Assembly (NCBI GenBank): GCA_023416275.1
Contig: JAEZIB010000114.1
Location: 1 to 64,000 of the forward strand
Reading direction: 5' to 3'
From: Bacillota bacterium
GTDB taxonomy: Bacteria; Bacillota; Clostridia; Acetivibrionales; DSM-1351
Length of the DNA stretch: 64,000 nucleotides
In this document: positions 18,944-27,898 of the stretch, in pieces
Numbering within the stretch: the stretch's first letter is position 1
How the letters are laid out: every line of letters begins with the position of its first letter
The notes under the pieces: generated by a model
Databases searched by the model: none
What the model was told of the DNA's origin: nothing
Seen by the model: only the letters and a program-made list of their open reading frames with translations
Program-made: the position numbers and the translations under genes

Positions 18944-20011
18944 TTGATCAAAGCAATAAATATTAATAAACGTATATTTAAAAGCTTAATTGCACTTGTA
19001 CTGATAATCTCTCTGCTTGTAGCCTCAGTTGCTACTTTTTACAAATGCCAAACTTCACAAGCTATTAAGGTAGTAACCAATCCAATTACTGATAAAAAAT
19101 TTATTAAATGGGTAGAATTCAATGCCTCCTACTCTGCTATGGAAAAAGCTCTAAGTCTGGATGTCAAATCTCATACTAAGCCTGTTCAATTGCACTGGGT
19201 TGAGCTTTTAGCATATCTTGCTACAAAATATGGCGGAGATTTTAAAAAATACAAGGCAAAGGACATGGATGCATTGGCAGAAAAGCTGAATAGTGGTGAA
19301 ACAATAGAACAGTTAACATCTAAAATGAAATATTATAATTACTATTATGAAGCATATGACGCAATTCTTGGTAGCTTTGTAGGTGAGTATGATATTCAAG
19401 TGAAGGATCCCGATAACAGCGAAAATAAACAGTGGGTAAAAAAATATGGCCTCAAGAATTTCTCTCCAATTGCAAAAGGGTATAGTTTCAGCCATTATGA
19501 AGACTTTGGTACCGGCCGCACCTTTGGTTACAAACGAAAGCATCTTGGTAATGACTTGATGGGTTCTATTGGAACTCCGATAATTGCAGTTGAATCTGGA
19601 ATTGTTGAAGTATTGGGATGGAATATGTATGGGGGCTGGAGAATCGGTATTCGAAGCTTTGATCAAAAAAGATATTACTATTATGCCCATTTAAGAAAAG
19701 ATAGACCCTTCCACTCAGATATGTATGAAGGAAAAATAGTCAGAGCCGGTGATGTTATCGGCTATCTTGGGATGACAGGCTACAGTACTCGTGAAAATGT
19801 AAACAATATCACAACACCTCATTTACATTTCGGTATGCAAATTATTTTTGATGAATCCCAAAAAGAAAGTGTAAACGAACTATGGATTGATGTTTATAGT
19901 ATAGTAAATCTTCTGCAAAAAAACCGTTCTGCTGTTGTTAAAGACGATGAAACCCGAGATTACTTCAGAGTTTATGACATAATTGAGCCTAATAGCGGCT
20001 ATGATTTTTAG
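18944..20011 (+). CDS. M23 family metallopeptidase, membrane-anchored
   Basis: A protein of about 355 residues with one N-terminal membrane segment (SLIALVLIISLLVASVATF) and a C-terminal LytM/M23 domain. The zinc ligands are visible as HLGNDLMG (His and Asp) and HLHFG. Such enzymes cut peptidoglycan cross-links outside the membrane. The region between anchor and catalytic domain is helical and not recognised. GAGAGGTG sits just before a TTG at 18944, while a GTG at 18935 overlaps the ribosome site itself, so I prefer TTG. It is followed in the same direction by a polysaccharide deacetylase, suggesting a cell-wall remodelling pair, perhaps for sporulation. Confidence 0.85.
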   Translation: MIKAININKRIFKSLIALVLIISLLVASVATFYKCQTSQAIKVVTNPITDKKFIKWVEFNASYSAMEKALSLDVKSHTKPVQLHWVELLAYLATKYGGDFKKYKAKDMDALAEKLNSGETIEQLTSKMKYYNYYYEAYDAILGSFVGEYDIQVKDPDNSENKQWVKKYGLKNFSPIAKGYSFSHYEDFGTGRTFGYKRKHLGNDLMGSIGTPIIAVESGIVEVLGWNMYGGWRIGIRSFDQKRYYYYAHLRKDRPFHSDMYEGKIVRAGDVIGYLGMTGYSTRENVNNITTPHLHFGMQIIFDESQKESVNELWIDVYSIVNLLQKNRSAVVKDDETRDYFRVYDIIEPNSGYDF

Positions 20012-20070
20012 CTACTAGGTTGTTATATTTTAAGTGCCAGTAAGATTCAACTTTTGTGAGGTGTCACCCA

Positions 20071-20982
20071 ATGATTGTAATTATAAGCAAAAAAGCAAAG
20101 ACTTATATTTCTTTAGCTTTTGTTACTTTAATAATCCTTCTCTCTTCATTTGGAGTATTATTATCAATGTCAGAGGCTGTTTTTAATGATACAAAAACCG
20201 GAAGCATCACCGAAGATGGTATACCTGTTCCAATAATTATGTATCATAGTATACTAAAAAAATCTCCTGAAATGGGGAAGTATGTTATTACGCCTACCGA
20301 ATTTGAAAATGATCTTAAATACCTAAAAAATCACGACTATAGCACAATTAATATGACAGACCTAATAAACTATGTTTATAATGATGGTGAACTACCGTCA
20401 AAGCCCGTAATAATAACCTTTGACGATGGGAACCTGAATAACTATATTTATGGTAAGCCTCTTCTACAAAAATATCAAATGAAAGCAGTAATATCTATAG
20501 TTGGTAAGTATAGCGAGCAATTTTCAAGCACCTATACTTCAACTTCGCCTCCAACAAGCAACCCTGATTATGCTTATGCATCATGGGAGCAGGTTAAGGA
20601 AATGAGTGACTCTGGTTATTTTGAAATACAAAATCATACTTATAACCTTCACTCAACTAAAAAAAGAAATGGTATCAAACGTATGAAAGGTGAGCCATTA
20701 GAGGTTTACAGCAATATTTTGACCTCAGATATTGGTATGCTACAGGATAAGCTTACTGAGGTTACAGGAATCAGACCTAATACTTTTACCTATCCCTTTG
20801 GAAGTATAAGCAAAGAATCTAAGGAGATTCTAAAAAATTTAGGATTTAAAGCAACACTATCCTGCGCTGAAGGGGTTAACATCATAAACAAGAATAAAGA
20901 AGACGTACTCTTCAGACTAAAGCGAAATAACCGCCCTCACGGAGTATCTTCTGCAAACTTCTTTAAAAAAATCTGTCCATAG
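20071..20982 (+). CDS. Polysaccharide deacetylase
   Basis: A NodB-homology protein of about 303 residues. It has an N-terminal membrane or signal segment (SLAFVTLIILLSSFGVLLS), the catalytic motif TFDDGNLNNY with the metal-binding Asp, and IQNHTYNLHS supplying the His ligands (HxxxH type). A TYPFGS motif follows. It removes acetyl groups from peptidoglycan or another cell-surface polymer outside the membrane. The ATG at 20071 follows GAGGTG; the GTG at 20056 lies inside that site. Cotranscription with the M23 peptidase is likely (60-base gap). Confidence 0.88.
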   Translation: MIVIISKKAKTYISLAFVTLIILLSSFGVLLSMSEAVFNDTKTGSITEDGIPVPIIMYHSILKKSPEMGKYVITPTEFENDLKYLKNHDYSTINMTDLINYVYNDGELPSKPVIITFDDGNLNNYIYGKPLLQKYQMKAVISIVGKYSEQFSSTYTSTSPPTSNPDYAYASWEQVKEMSDSGYFEIQNHTYNLHSTKKRNGIKRMKGEPLEVYSNILTSDIGMLQDKLTEVTGIRPNTFTYPFGSISKESKEILKNLGFKATLSCAEGVNIINKNKEDVLFRLKRNNRPHGVSSANFFKKICP

Positions 20983-21079
20983 ATACCACTTTCTGAATAA
21001 TAGGTGTATAATAGTTGAAGTCAATTAATATCAGCTAAAAAACTAATGCTATCTGGCGATAGTTTGAGTTTATAGGCTA

Positions 21080-21170
21080 ATTCGAGAAATTACTTAGTGC
21101 TAACATGATGCTTTTTCGAGCAACAAAAGCCCACAAGTGGTTTTTTGTAAGTGTTGGTGGCTTTGAACCC
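21080..21170 (+). repeat. Leader-like repeat family C, copy 1
   Basis: This block is related to 27794-27870 through GAGAAAT, then TTTTCGAGCAACAAAAG, CACAAGTG and GTGTTG..GAA. It can form a stem between AAAGCCCAC and the GTGGCTTT side. It lies 50 bases upstream of the PQ-loop gene, as copy 2 lies upstream of another plus-strand gene. Confidence 0.4.
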
Positions 21171-21219
21171 TAATTGACTGTAGTTAAAAACAATTATTAT
21201 ATACTAGGAGATGAATTTT

Positions 21220-21519
21220 ATGAGCATATTTGAGGCACTAATGCTTATGAGCTTTGGCGCTGCGTGGCCAATACAGCTATATAAGTCCTATACATCAAGA
21301 AGAACAGCAGGAAAAAGTATAGTTTTTTCATATGTAGTTATATTTGGTTATTTAGCAGGAATTACACATAAAATACTATATAGTAGGGACATTGTTTTGG
21401 GCTTATACATATTAAACCTGATTATGGTTTCAATTGATGTGGTTTTATATTATAGAAATAAGCACATTGAAGAAAGCGAAGCAAAAGCAACTGTTACTAG
21501 TATGGAGTCACAAAAATGA
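21220..21519 (+). CDS. PQ-loop/SemiSWEET-like small membrane protein
   Basis: A protein of about 99 residues with three membrane helices. The first carries FGAAWPIQLYKSYTSRRTAGKS, the PQ-loop-like Trp-Pro-x-Gln pattern of SemiSWEET and related transporters; the later helices are hydrophobic and end in an acidic tail. SemiSWEETs work as dimers that move sugars across the membrane, but many small PQ-loop proteins have unknown substrates. The ATG at 21220 (MSIFEAL) has AGGAG nine bases upstream. Its stop overlaps the next start (ATGA), so the two genes are translationally coupled. Confidence 0.72.
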   Translation: MSIFEALMLMSFGAAWPIQLYKSYTSRRTAGKSIVFSYVVIFGYLAGITHKILYSRDIVLGLYILNLIMVSIDVVLYYRNKHIEESEAKATVTSMESQK

Positions 21520-21989
21520 ATAATTTAAAATTGTGTACAATTGAAGATAAAGATATTCCATTATTAGAAAAATGGCTAAATAAAGACTATATAATTAAAT
21601 GGTATGAGGAGCCTGAAGCTTGGCTTTATGAAGTAAAAGAACGTTTTAATGAATTTAGTTTCGTAAGTCATTACATAGTCATACTGAATGAGCGGCCTAT
21701 TGGATTTTGCCAATACTACACCTGTTCAGATGCTGGTGAAGATTGGTATGGAGATATTTCACTTGATGGCACCTACAGTATTGACTATTTAATTGGAGAA
21801 GAAGATTATCTGGGTAAGGGCTTTGGAAAGTTAATAGTACATTTGCTTACTCAAAAAATATTCTCTTTGAGTAATGCAAAAAGAATAATCGTGAAGCCGG
21901 AAGATGATAACAAATCTTCTTGTAATACTCTTCTGAGCAATGGGTTTAACTATGACCAAAAGAATATGCTATATTTAAAGGAAAGATAG
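21516..21989 (+). CDS. GNAT acetyltransferase (AAC(6')/RimJ-like)
   Basis: A 157-residue GNAT-fold enzyme. The acetyl-CoA loop is visible as YLGKGFGKLIVHLL. The N-terminal LEKWLNKDYIIKWYEEP and middle DWYGDISLDGTYSIDYLIGEEDYLG resemble AAC(6')-type aminoglycoside or RimJ/RimL-type N-acetyltransferases. It transfers acetyl from acetyl-CoA to an amine. The target is unknown, and resistance should not be assumed. It is coupled by a 4-base overlap to the PQ-loop gene. Confidence 0.82.
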   Translation: MNNLKLCTIEDKDIPLLEKWLNKDYIIKWYEEPEAWLYEVKERFNEFSFVSHYIVILNERPIGFCQYYTCSDAGEDWYGDISLDGTYSIDYLIGEEDYLGKGFGKLIVHLLTQKIFSLSNAKRIIVKPEDDNKSSCNTLLSNGFNYDQKNMLYLKER

Positions 21990-21994
21990 TTTCT

Positions 21995-22030
21995 TTAACA
22001 GGCTAGTCCATTTAGGCTCTAGCCTGTTAA
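21995..22030. terminator. Hairpin between convergent genes
   Basis: TTAACAGGCTAG (21995-22006) pairs perfectly with CTAGCCTGTTAA (22019-22030). It lies between the stops of the acetyltransferase (+) and metQ (-). There is no clear U-run, so termination is inferred from position. Confidence 0.6.
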
Positions 22031-22042
22031 AAAATATATGCT

Positions 22043-22867
22043 TTAAAATAATGGAACAACAGAACCGCTGTATTTCTCTTCAATAAATTTTTTAACTTTG
22101 TCACTCTTTAAAGCCTCAATCAAAGCTTTAATATCCTCTCTATTTTCATCACCCTTGCGAACAGCAATGATATTTGCATAAGTCTGCGCTGCCACTGATT
22201 TGGCTTCTTCCTTTGCCAATGCATCAGTAGCTGCATTATATCCTGCTTGCAGAGCATAGTTTCCATTGATAACCGCTAAGTCAACATCTGCCAAAGCTCT
22301 GGCTAGCTGTTCTGCCGCTAGTTCCTTAATTTTTATATTTTTAAAATTCTCAGTAATATCTTTAACTGTTGCATTTAGTCCTGCATTTGGATTGACTTTT
22401 ATTAACCCAATTGTTTCAAGCAACAAAAGTGCTCTAGCTTCATTGGTAGTATCATTTGGCACTGTAACAGTAGCACCATCAGGTAAAGCGTCTATTGCTT
22501 TTGTTTTACCTGGGTATACGCCAAGTGGCTCATAGTGTATTTGTGCTGCAGCTACAATATCTGTTTTGTTTTCAGTATTGTAATTATCTAAGAAAGGCTG
22601 ATGTTGAAAATAGTTTGCATCTAGGCTCTTATCTACTAATGCAGGGTTAAGTTGAGCATAATCTGAAAACTCCTTAATTTCAAGCTCAATCCCCTTATCC
22701 CTCAGTTCACTTTGGACCTCTTTTAATATTTCAGCATGTGGTGATGCTGTTGCCCCTATTATAAGTTTGCTCGACTTATCTTTTTCGGATTTAGCACCGC
22801 AGCCTGTTAATACTCCTGACACAGCAAATACTAAAGCAATTGAAAACACTAATATTTTTTTCTTCAT
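22043..22867 (-). CDS. metQ: D-methionine-binding lipoprotein MetQ
   Basis: A 274-residue NlpA/MetQ family lipoprotein with lipobox LTGC near residue 22. The mature start is typical of the family (LIIGATASPHAEILKEV), as are HQPFLDNYN and the VTVPNDTTNEARALLLLE segment. Anchored outside the membrane, it delivers methionine to MetI/MetN. It is the last gene of metN-metI-metQ. No S-box (SAM-I) riboswitch was recognised upstream of metN, so control is not evident from sequence. Confidence 0.93.
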   Translation of the reverse strand: MKKKILVFSIALVFAVSGVLTGCGAKSEKDKSSKLIIGATASPHAEILKEVQSELRDKGIELEIKEFSDYAQLNPALVDKSLDANYFQHQPFLDNYNTENKTDIVAAAQIHYEPLGVYPGKTKAIDALPDGATVTVPNDTTNEARALLLLETIGLIKVNPNAGLNATVKDITENFKNIKIKELAAEQLARALADVDLAVINGNYALQAGYNAATDALAKEEAKSVAAQTYANIIAVRKGDENREDIKALIEALKSDKVKKFIEEKYSGSVVPLF

Positions 22868-22918
22868 TCTTATGTCCTCCCTTTGTTTTATTTAGTTTTA
22901 TTTGGTTAAAATTTTGTT

Positions 22919-23578
22919 TTATTTTCTTTTATCTTTCTTTTTAGCAAATTTAGTACCAATTTCCTGCGCCACTTGAACAATTATTACAAGTATTGCAACC
23001 GTAACAATCATAATGCCATTTTCATATCTGTAATATCCATAGCGTATAGCAATATCTCCCAGTCCACCGCCACCGACAAAGCCAGCCATTGCGCTATAGC
23101 TTAATATTGTAGTAGTAGCAATAGCTGCTCCCATTATCAATGATGGAACTGCTTCTGGTATCATTACCTTTGTAATTATTTGAAGAGGGCTACATCCCAT
23201 TGAAACAGCAGCCTCTATGACTCCCTTTTCAACCTCCTGTATTGAAGACTCAACTAGTCTAGCAATAAATGGTGCTGAAGCAATAACCAATGGAACCACT
23301 GTAGCTGTAGATCCTATTGTTGTCCCTATAACAAATCTAGTAAATGGTATAACTGCCACCAATAATATTAGGAACGGTACTGAACGTACTACATTTACAA
23401 TCAAATTTAAAGCCTTATTGAGCTTAGGAGATGGTGAAATTCCGTTACTTTGGCTTGTAACCAACAATACTCCCAATGGAAGGCCAATTATATAAGCAAC
23501 AAAGGTTGAAAAGAAGGTCATATAAATAGTTTCAAGTAAACCCTTTAAAATCATAGTTATTGTACTACTATCCCACAT
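22919..23578 (-). CDS. metI: Methionine ABC transporter permease MetI
   Basis: A 219-residue BPD_transp_1 permease with five membrane segments and the conserved loop EAAVSMGCSPLQIITKVMIPEA. The N-terminus TLYMTFFSTFVAYIIGLPLG-like region and the GGGGLGDIA stretch are characteristic of MetI. It overlaps the end of metN by 11 bases, which indicates coupling. Confidence 0.94.
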   Translation of the reverse strand: MWDSSTITMILKGLLETIYMTFFSTFVAYIIGLPLGVLLVTSQSNGISPSPKLNKALNLIVNVVRSVPFLILLVAVIPFTRFVIGTTIGSTATVVPLVIASAPFIARLVESSIQEVEKGVIEAAVSMGCSPLQIITKVMIPEAVPSLIMGAAIATTTILSYSAMAGFVGGGGLGDIAIRYGYYRYENGIMIVTVAILVIIVQVAQEIGTKFAKKKDKRK

Positions 23579-24587
23579 ATTCTATTACCTCCTCTACAGA
23601 TAAATTCTGAGATTTAAGATATCGTATTATTTCCGCTGAGGCTACGTCATCTTGTGGCAATTGGAGGACTAACTGTCCGAATGCCTTCCCATCAATATCC
23701 TTCATGTCAGCAAAAAGAATATTCACTTGTGCTTTACACTCTAAAATCATTCTAGATATTACTGGATCAAATGAAGAGCTTCCTTCAAAAACAATTCTGC
23801 AACATCGCTTCCCAATAAAGTGCTCATTCTTCTTTCCTTCTGGATACACCAGCCTCTGAGCAGATACTGTCTTGGGATGTGCAAAAACCTCCGAAACCCT
23901 CCCCTGCTCAGCTATGACACTATCGTCAATAATTGCAACATGTGAGCATATTTGTTCAATAACACTCATTTCATGGGTAATTATCACAATTGTAATTCCA
24001 AGCCGTTTATTAATATCCTTTAGCAGCTCTAATATCGATCTGGTAGTTGTTGGATCAAGTGCTGAAGTGGCCTCATCACATAGTAAAACCTTTGGATTTG
24101 TAGCTAATGCCCTGGCTATTGCTATTCTTTGCTTTTGCCCACCAGATAATTGAGACGGATATGAGCCTGCCTTATCTACAAGGCCTACAACTTCAAGCAA
24201 TTCATTTGCACGCTTCTTAGCATCCTTTTTCTTAATACCAGCAATTTCAAGTGGGAAAGTTATATTCTCTTCCGCTGTTCTCTGCATGAGTAAATTAAAC
24301 TGCTGAAAAATCATACCCATTGATTGTCTTACATTTCTTAACTGTTTCTCATCCAGTTTTGATAAATCTTTTCCATCAACAACTATGCTGCCACTTGTAG
24401 GCTTTTCAAGATAATTAATACAGCGTACTAAAGTACTTTTTCCAGCTCCACTCATTCCAATAATTCCAAAAATATCTCCTTCATCAATTGAGAGTTCAAT
24501 ATTCCTCAAAGCCTCTACTTGCTTGTCTTTAGCATTAAATATTTTTGTTAAACCTTTAATTTCAATTATTGGCTTCATATTTTCCAT
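23568..24587 (-). CDS. metN: Methionine ABC transporter ATPase MetN
   Basis: An ATPase of about 339 residues with Walker A GMSGAGKSTL, signature LSGGQKQRIAIARAL, Walker B LLCDEATSALDP and H-loop IVIITHEM. It has the C-terminal NIL (C2) domain, about residues 265-339, which binds methionine and gives feedback inhibition in this family. The ATG at 24587 (MENMKPII) follows GGAGG; the ATG at 24599 contains that site in its own codons. First gene of the metNIQ operon. Confidence 0.94.
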   Translation of the reverse strand: MENMKPIIEIKGLTKIFNAKDKQVEALRNIELSIDEGDIFGIIGMSGAGKSTLVRCINYLEKPTSGSIVVDGKDLSKLDEKQLRNVRQSMGMIFQQFNLLMQRTAEENITFPLEIAGIKKKDAKKRANELLEVVGLVDKAGSYPSQLSGGQKQRIAIARALATNPKVLLCDEATSALDPTTTRSILELLKDINKRLGITIVIITHEMSVIEQICSHVAIIDDSVIAEQGRVSEVFAHPKTVSAQRLVYPEGKKNEHFIGKRCCRIVFEGSSSFDPVISRMILECKAQVNILFADMKDIDGKAFGQLVLQLPQDDVASAEIIRYLKSQNLSVEEVIEYVG

Positions 24588-24708
24588 AATGACCTCCATA
24601 AGCTCTTAGCACTATGTTAATTTCGGTATTTAGCTCATTCAATACATATATATTTGTTTAATCAGTATATTTCTAAAAAAAGCCCATCTATCTATTAATC
24701 TGTTATTT

Positions 24709-25175
24709 ACTCAAACTTCTCAGTTGAATATACTGCTTAAAGCCTTGCAATATCATGTGTGGTAGCAATATCAAATGAAAAGTTAAATGCTTTTATAAGC
24801 TAGGTTTGTTGCAAAGCAAGCCATTGGTAATCTTGAGCATGGCTCTACTTTTCATCCGAAAGTTGGGTTAGAAATAATTGCATAAATTAGTTGTGTGATA
24901 AAAGCTTGCTGAATAAATACAATTTTAGTATTTAATAAAATAACAAAAGTAGTATATATTTACGGTTGTATTTTTACAGCTGTTCAGCAAGCTCCAAGTT
25001 TTTTTGCTGGAAAACCGACACGATGTCGGTTTTAGCACACTATGAACCATGGATGGTGAATGTGAAAAGGCGGCAAAGCTACTTCGATGAATCATTACTA
25101 ATTCTAGCAATAATTTTGGCAACAAACATTGATAATTCTACCGCACCAATAGATTTTTATGTGCGAAGTTTGAGT
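24709..25175. repeat. Dispersed repeat family A (MITE-like), long copy
   Basis: The 467-base element has imperfect terminal inverted repeats ACTCAAACTTCTCA (24709-24722) and TGCGAAGTTTGAGT (25162-25175). It is flanked by a possible target duplication TATTT on both sides. Compared with the 236-base copy at 5727-5962 it carries an extra internal block of roughly 230 bases after TACTTTTCAT, perhaps a nested insertion. No coding sequence is present. The rest of the gap to larE is AT-rich and empty apart from a terminator. Confidence 0.7.
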
Positions 25176-25444
25176 TATTTGTACCAATCCATATATTTCA
25201 TATAATTCATATTATTCTGATATGAATATAGTTTTTTATAGTATAATACACTCGATTTCCTATGTCAATATTTTTATATTAATCCTATTAAATTAGTATT
25301 ATATATGACTCATTAAATATGATATAAATTCATTAAGTATTATTTAATATGTTAATTACGTAAGTAATTTGGAATAAAATTAAAGAAAGCTATTCTCAAT
25401 TGATGCACCTGCTAAGTCACTCGAAATTGGATTGTATTAAAAGC

Positions 25445-25486
25445 AAAAAACAAGACAGCACAAATATGTGAATATTTGCAACTGCC
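25445..25486 (-). terminator. Terminator of larE
   Basis: On the minus strand GGCAGTTGCAAATAT pairs with ATATTTGTGCTGTC around a four-base loop, followed by TTGTTTTTTG. It lies about 60 bases beyond the larE stop. Confidence 0.75.
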
Positions 25487-25547
25487 TCTTTTCAATGCTT
25501 TTTAGTGTCTACATACTGCTTTATGTCATTGGTAGTTTGTTACGTTA

Positions 25548-26405
25548 TTAAGATTTTTTATCCTCTTTTAGTCCTTCATTAAGGCTCCCAATTCTATATC
25601 CCTTCAGGTCTAACGCTGTATACATAAATCCGATATTTTTAAACTCTTCATATACTTTTTCTCGTGTATTTGAAGCCATTAGTTTTTCAAACTGCTCCTG
25701 GCATATTTCAATTCTGGCAATATCCTTATGGTATCTAACTCTAACCTGAGAAAAGCCTAAATCAAGCAAAAGCTGCTCAGCCCTGTCAATCATTTTAAGC
25801 TTATCTTTTGTGATTTTTTCTCCATATGGAAATCTTGAAGACAAACATGCAAAAGATTGCTTATTCCATGTTTTTAGTCCCATTTCCTTTGAAAGCAATC
25901 TAATTTCATCCTTAGTCATTAGTGCATCCTTTAATGGACTCAACACTCCATGTTCATTAACTGCCTGCATACCAGGTCTAAAATCCCCCAAGTCATCAAA
26001 GTTTGAACCTTCTAGAATGTAATGTACACCCTCTTCTTTAGCAATCTCCTTTATTTTTTTATAGAGCTCATTTTTACAAAGGTAACACCTATTGATGGGA
26101 TTATCTGAAAAACCTTCTACTTCTAACTCTTCAGAAATAATAATCCTATGTTTAATTGAGTAGTACTTTGCAAATTCTATAGCCTCATTAAGCTCTCTTT
26201 CAGGGTAAGTAGAAGAATGTGCTGTTATAGCAACTACATCCTTACCTAACACATCAGATGCCACCTTTAATAGAAAACAGGAGTCTACACCTCCCGAAAA
26301 CGCAATAGCTACTTTTTGTAAAGAACTTATATTACTTTTTAGTTTTTCTAGTTTTTCGTAAATGGTCATATACTTTTTCGCCCACCTTTTACTATAATTT
26401 GCCAT
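25548..26405 (-). CDS. larE: ATP-dependent sulfur transferase LarE
   Basis: A 285-residue PP-loop ATPase of the LarE/NAD-synthase-like family. The P-loop is FSGGVDSCFLLKV. RCYLCKNELY and FACLSSRFPYGEKI contain the conserved cysteines. The latter motif matches the region that in LarE carries the sulfur-donating Cys (family knowledge), giving a sacrificial enzyme for the nickel-pincer cofactor of lactate racemase. No larA, larB or larC is visible in the window, so the role may be general sulfur transfer. The start could also be the ATG 12 codons further in (MTIYEKLEKL). Its neighbour is an MBL-fold hydrolase. Confidence 0.85.
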   Translation of the reverse strand: MANYSKRWAKKYMTIYEKLEKLKSNISSLQKVAIAFSGGVDSCFLLKVASDVLGKDVVAITAHSSTYPERELNEAIEFAKYYSIKHRIIISEELEVEGFSDNPINRCYLCKNELYKKIKEIAKEEGVHYILEGSNFDDLGDFRPGMQAVNEHGVLSPLKDALMTKDEIRLLSKEMGLKTWNKQSFACLSSRFPYGEKITKDKLKMIDRAEQLLLDLGFSQVRVRYHKDIARIEICQEQFEKLMASNTREKVYEEFKNIGFMYTALDLKGYRIGSLNEGLKEDKKS

Positions 26406-26470
26406 ATACCTATATTATATACGTTCTATTCTAACTATTTATACAGCAAATAGCAAACAGTAAATTTAAG

Positions 26471-27148
26471 CTATTTAAAGTTAAACATACCTCTAATATT
26501 TTTTCTGTTTCTAAAATCAACAAACTTTTTTTTATCTTCAATACCTAAATATGCATTTATCATCCTTAAATGACCAAAGGACTTACCCGGCTCAACACCA
26601 TATGAATGCCCCGGAAATATAAGTACATCATTCGCTACCAAGCTTTTTATTCTTTGAATACTATCATACATTTTCTCTGCCGATGCACCAATACCAAAGC
26701 AAAGCCCACAGCCCTCTGAAAACAGTGTGTCTCCGGTAAACATGCAATTTTTTAATAAATAGCACATACCTCCTGCAGTGTGTCCAGCCGTTAGTATACA
26801 AGATATTTTTGTCTTGTTAATGCAAATCTCATCTAAATCATTTAATCTCTGCAAATTCTTGCACCTAAAACCATAGTAATTAATCTCTTTTTCTGACATA
26901 TATACATTTGCATTATATCTTTTTACTAATGCGTTAACTAAATTAGTATGATCTTCATGGGAATGAGTAAGCAAAATAGTTGTTAACATGGCATTCTCTT
27001 CATTTAGCTTGTTAATAATTTTATCAATTTCCCAGGAAGGATCCACAACCAGTGCTTTTTTACTCTCATTATCCACAACTATGTAGGAGTAATTTATCAT
27101 ATTTAGAAAACGTGTTTTTATTTTAAATGTACTGTAGCTAAGCCCCAT
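26471..27148 (-). CDS. Metallo-beta-lactamase-fold hydrolase (glyoxalase II-like)
   Basis: A 225-residue protein with the zinc motif THSHEDHTN, GHTAGGMCYLL, FTGDTLFSEGCG and FPGHSYG, the standard set of His and Asp ligands of glyoxalase II-like and related thiolester hydrolases. It is cytoplasmic, with no signal peptide. The start ATG follows AAAGG. A 65-base gap separates it from larE in the same direction, so they may share a transcript. The substrate is unknown; hydroxyacyl-glutathione itself is unlikely in clostridia. Confidence 0.85.
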   Translation of the reverse strand: MGLSYSTFKIKTRFLNMINYSYIVVDNESKKALVVDPSWEIDKIINKLNEENAMLTTILLTHSHEDHTNLVNALVKRYNANVYMSEKEINYYGFRCKNLQRLNDLDEICINKTKISCILTAGHTAGGMCYLLKNCMFTGDTLFSEGCGLCFGIGASAEKMYDSIQRIKSLVANDVLIFPGHSYGVEPGKSFGHLRMINAYLGIEDKKKFVDFRNRKNIRGMFNFK

Positions 27149-27488
27149 ATTTAAACCTTTATCCTATATCTATTTTTCTTAAATATTATAGCATATTTAA
27201 TCTAGAATTTTTATATTATGTTTTTATGCGAAAAATCAGACATTTAATTGCTATTATCCGAGTAGAAATTATACCGCTTAGAGACTTTGACTAATCATAA
27301 TACTATTTGTATTTAATAATATATCTCATAGTTCAACAGATTTTACACAAAATATCGACAAATTATTTACTTTTTATCTATATTTCGCTATAATAGGATT
27401 ATAAGAAGTATATTATTGAATTAGTGCTACAAATTAACATTATGTTGCTTCTAATTGAATATTTTTATGAAAATTTGAAATGCTATAT

Positions 27489-27594
27489 ATAACGCCTAGA
27501 TTCAACGAGGCGGGAGATATTCTCACCACCTGAAAGCCAAAGCGGTACCCTACACTTATAGAAGTTTGGAACATTTTTCTTGCCTCCTTATAAA
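27489..27594 (+). repeat. Dispersed repeat family B, internally deleted copy
   Basis: This copy has the same ends as the others (ATAACGCCTAGATTCA and TTGCCTCCTTATA). It lacks the block containing the 13-base-pair hairpin; the junction falls at a short TTCA direct repeat present on both sides of that block in copy 1, as expected for slippage or deletion. It lies in the 750-base gap 27149-27898, which otherwise holds a leader-like repeat and no gene. Confidence 0.65.
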
Positions 27595-27793
27595 TAATTA
27601 ATTCAACTTTCCCAGTTAAATTGTATACATTTAGAAAACATATAAATTAAAAATTTTTTTAAATTGGTAGTCAAGTATTTTTATAACAAAAACTTAACAA
27701 TATAATGCTGTACTCTTAATACTGAATTGTTACTATAGTAATAGTTACTAATGTGAAGTTTACATTTCGTGCATTTATCGTTTTCTTAGTATT

Positions 27794-27870
27794 TTTGAGA
27801 AATCCTTTGTACGAAAATAGTGCGTTTTCGAGCAGCAAAAACTACAAGTGCTTTACAGTGTTGTGAAAGC
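27794..27870 (+). repeat. Leader-like repeat family C, copy 2
   Basis: It matches 21080-21170 in order: GAGAAAT, GTGCGTTTTCGAGCAGCAAAAA, ACAAGTG, AGTGTTG and GAAAGC. It ends about 30 bases before the start of a 51-residue acidic protein gene. Just upstream (27755-27785) AATGTGAAGTTTACATTTCG resembles 48659-48690. Confidence 0.4.
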
Positions 27871-27898
27871 TATATAAAAGAGCATGGGAGGTTTTAAT

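Noticed and set aside
21220..21989. Aminoglycoside resistance gene
   Set aside because: The GNAT protein resembles AAC(6')/RimJ types only generally; there is no evidence for drug acetylation.
24600..25547. S-box (SAM-I) riboswitch for metNIQ
   Set aside because: I looked for the CTTATCAAGAG and core elements on the minus strand upstream of metN and did not find them; the region holds a repeat element instead.
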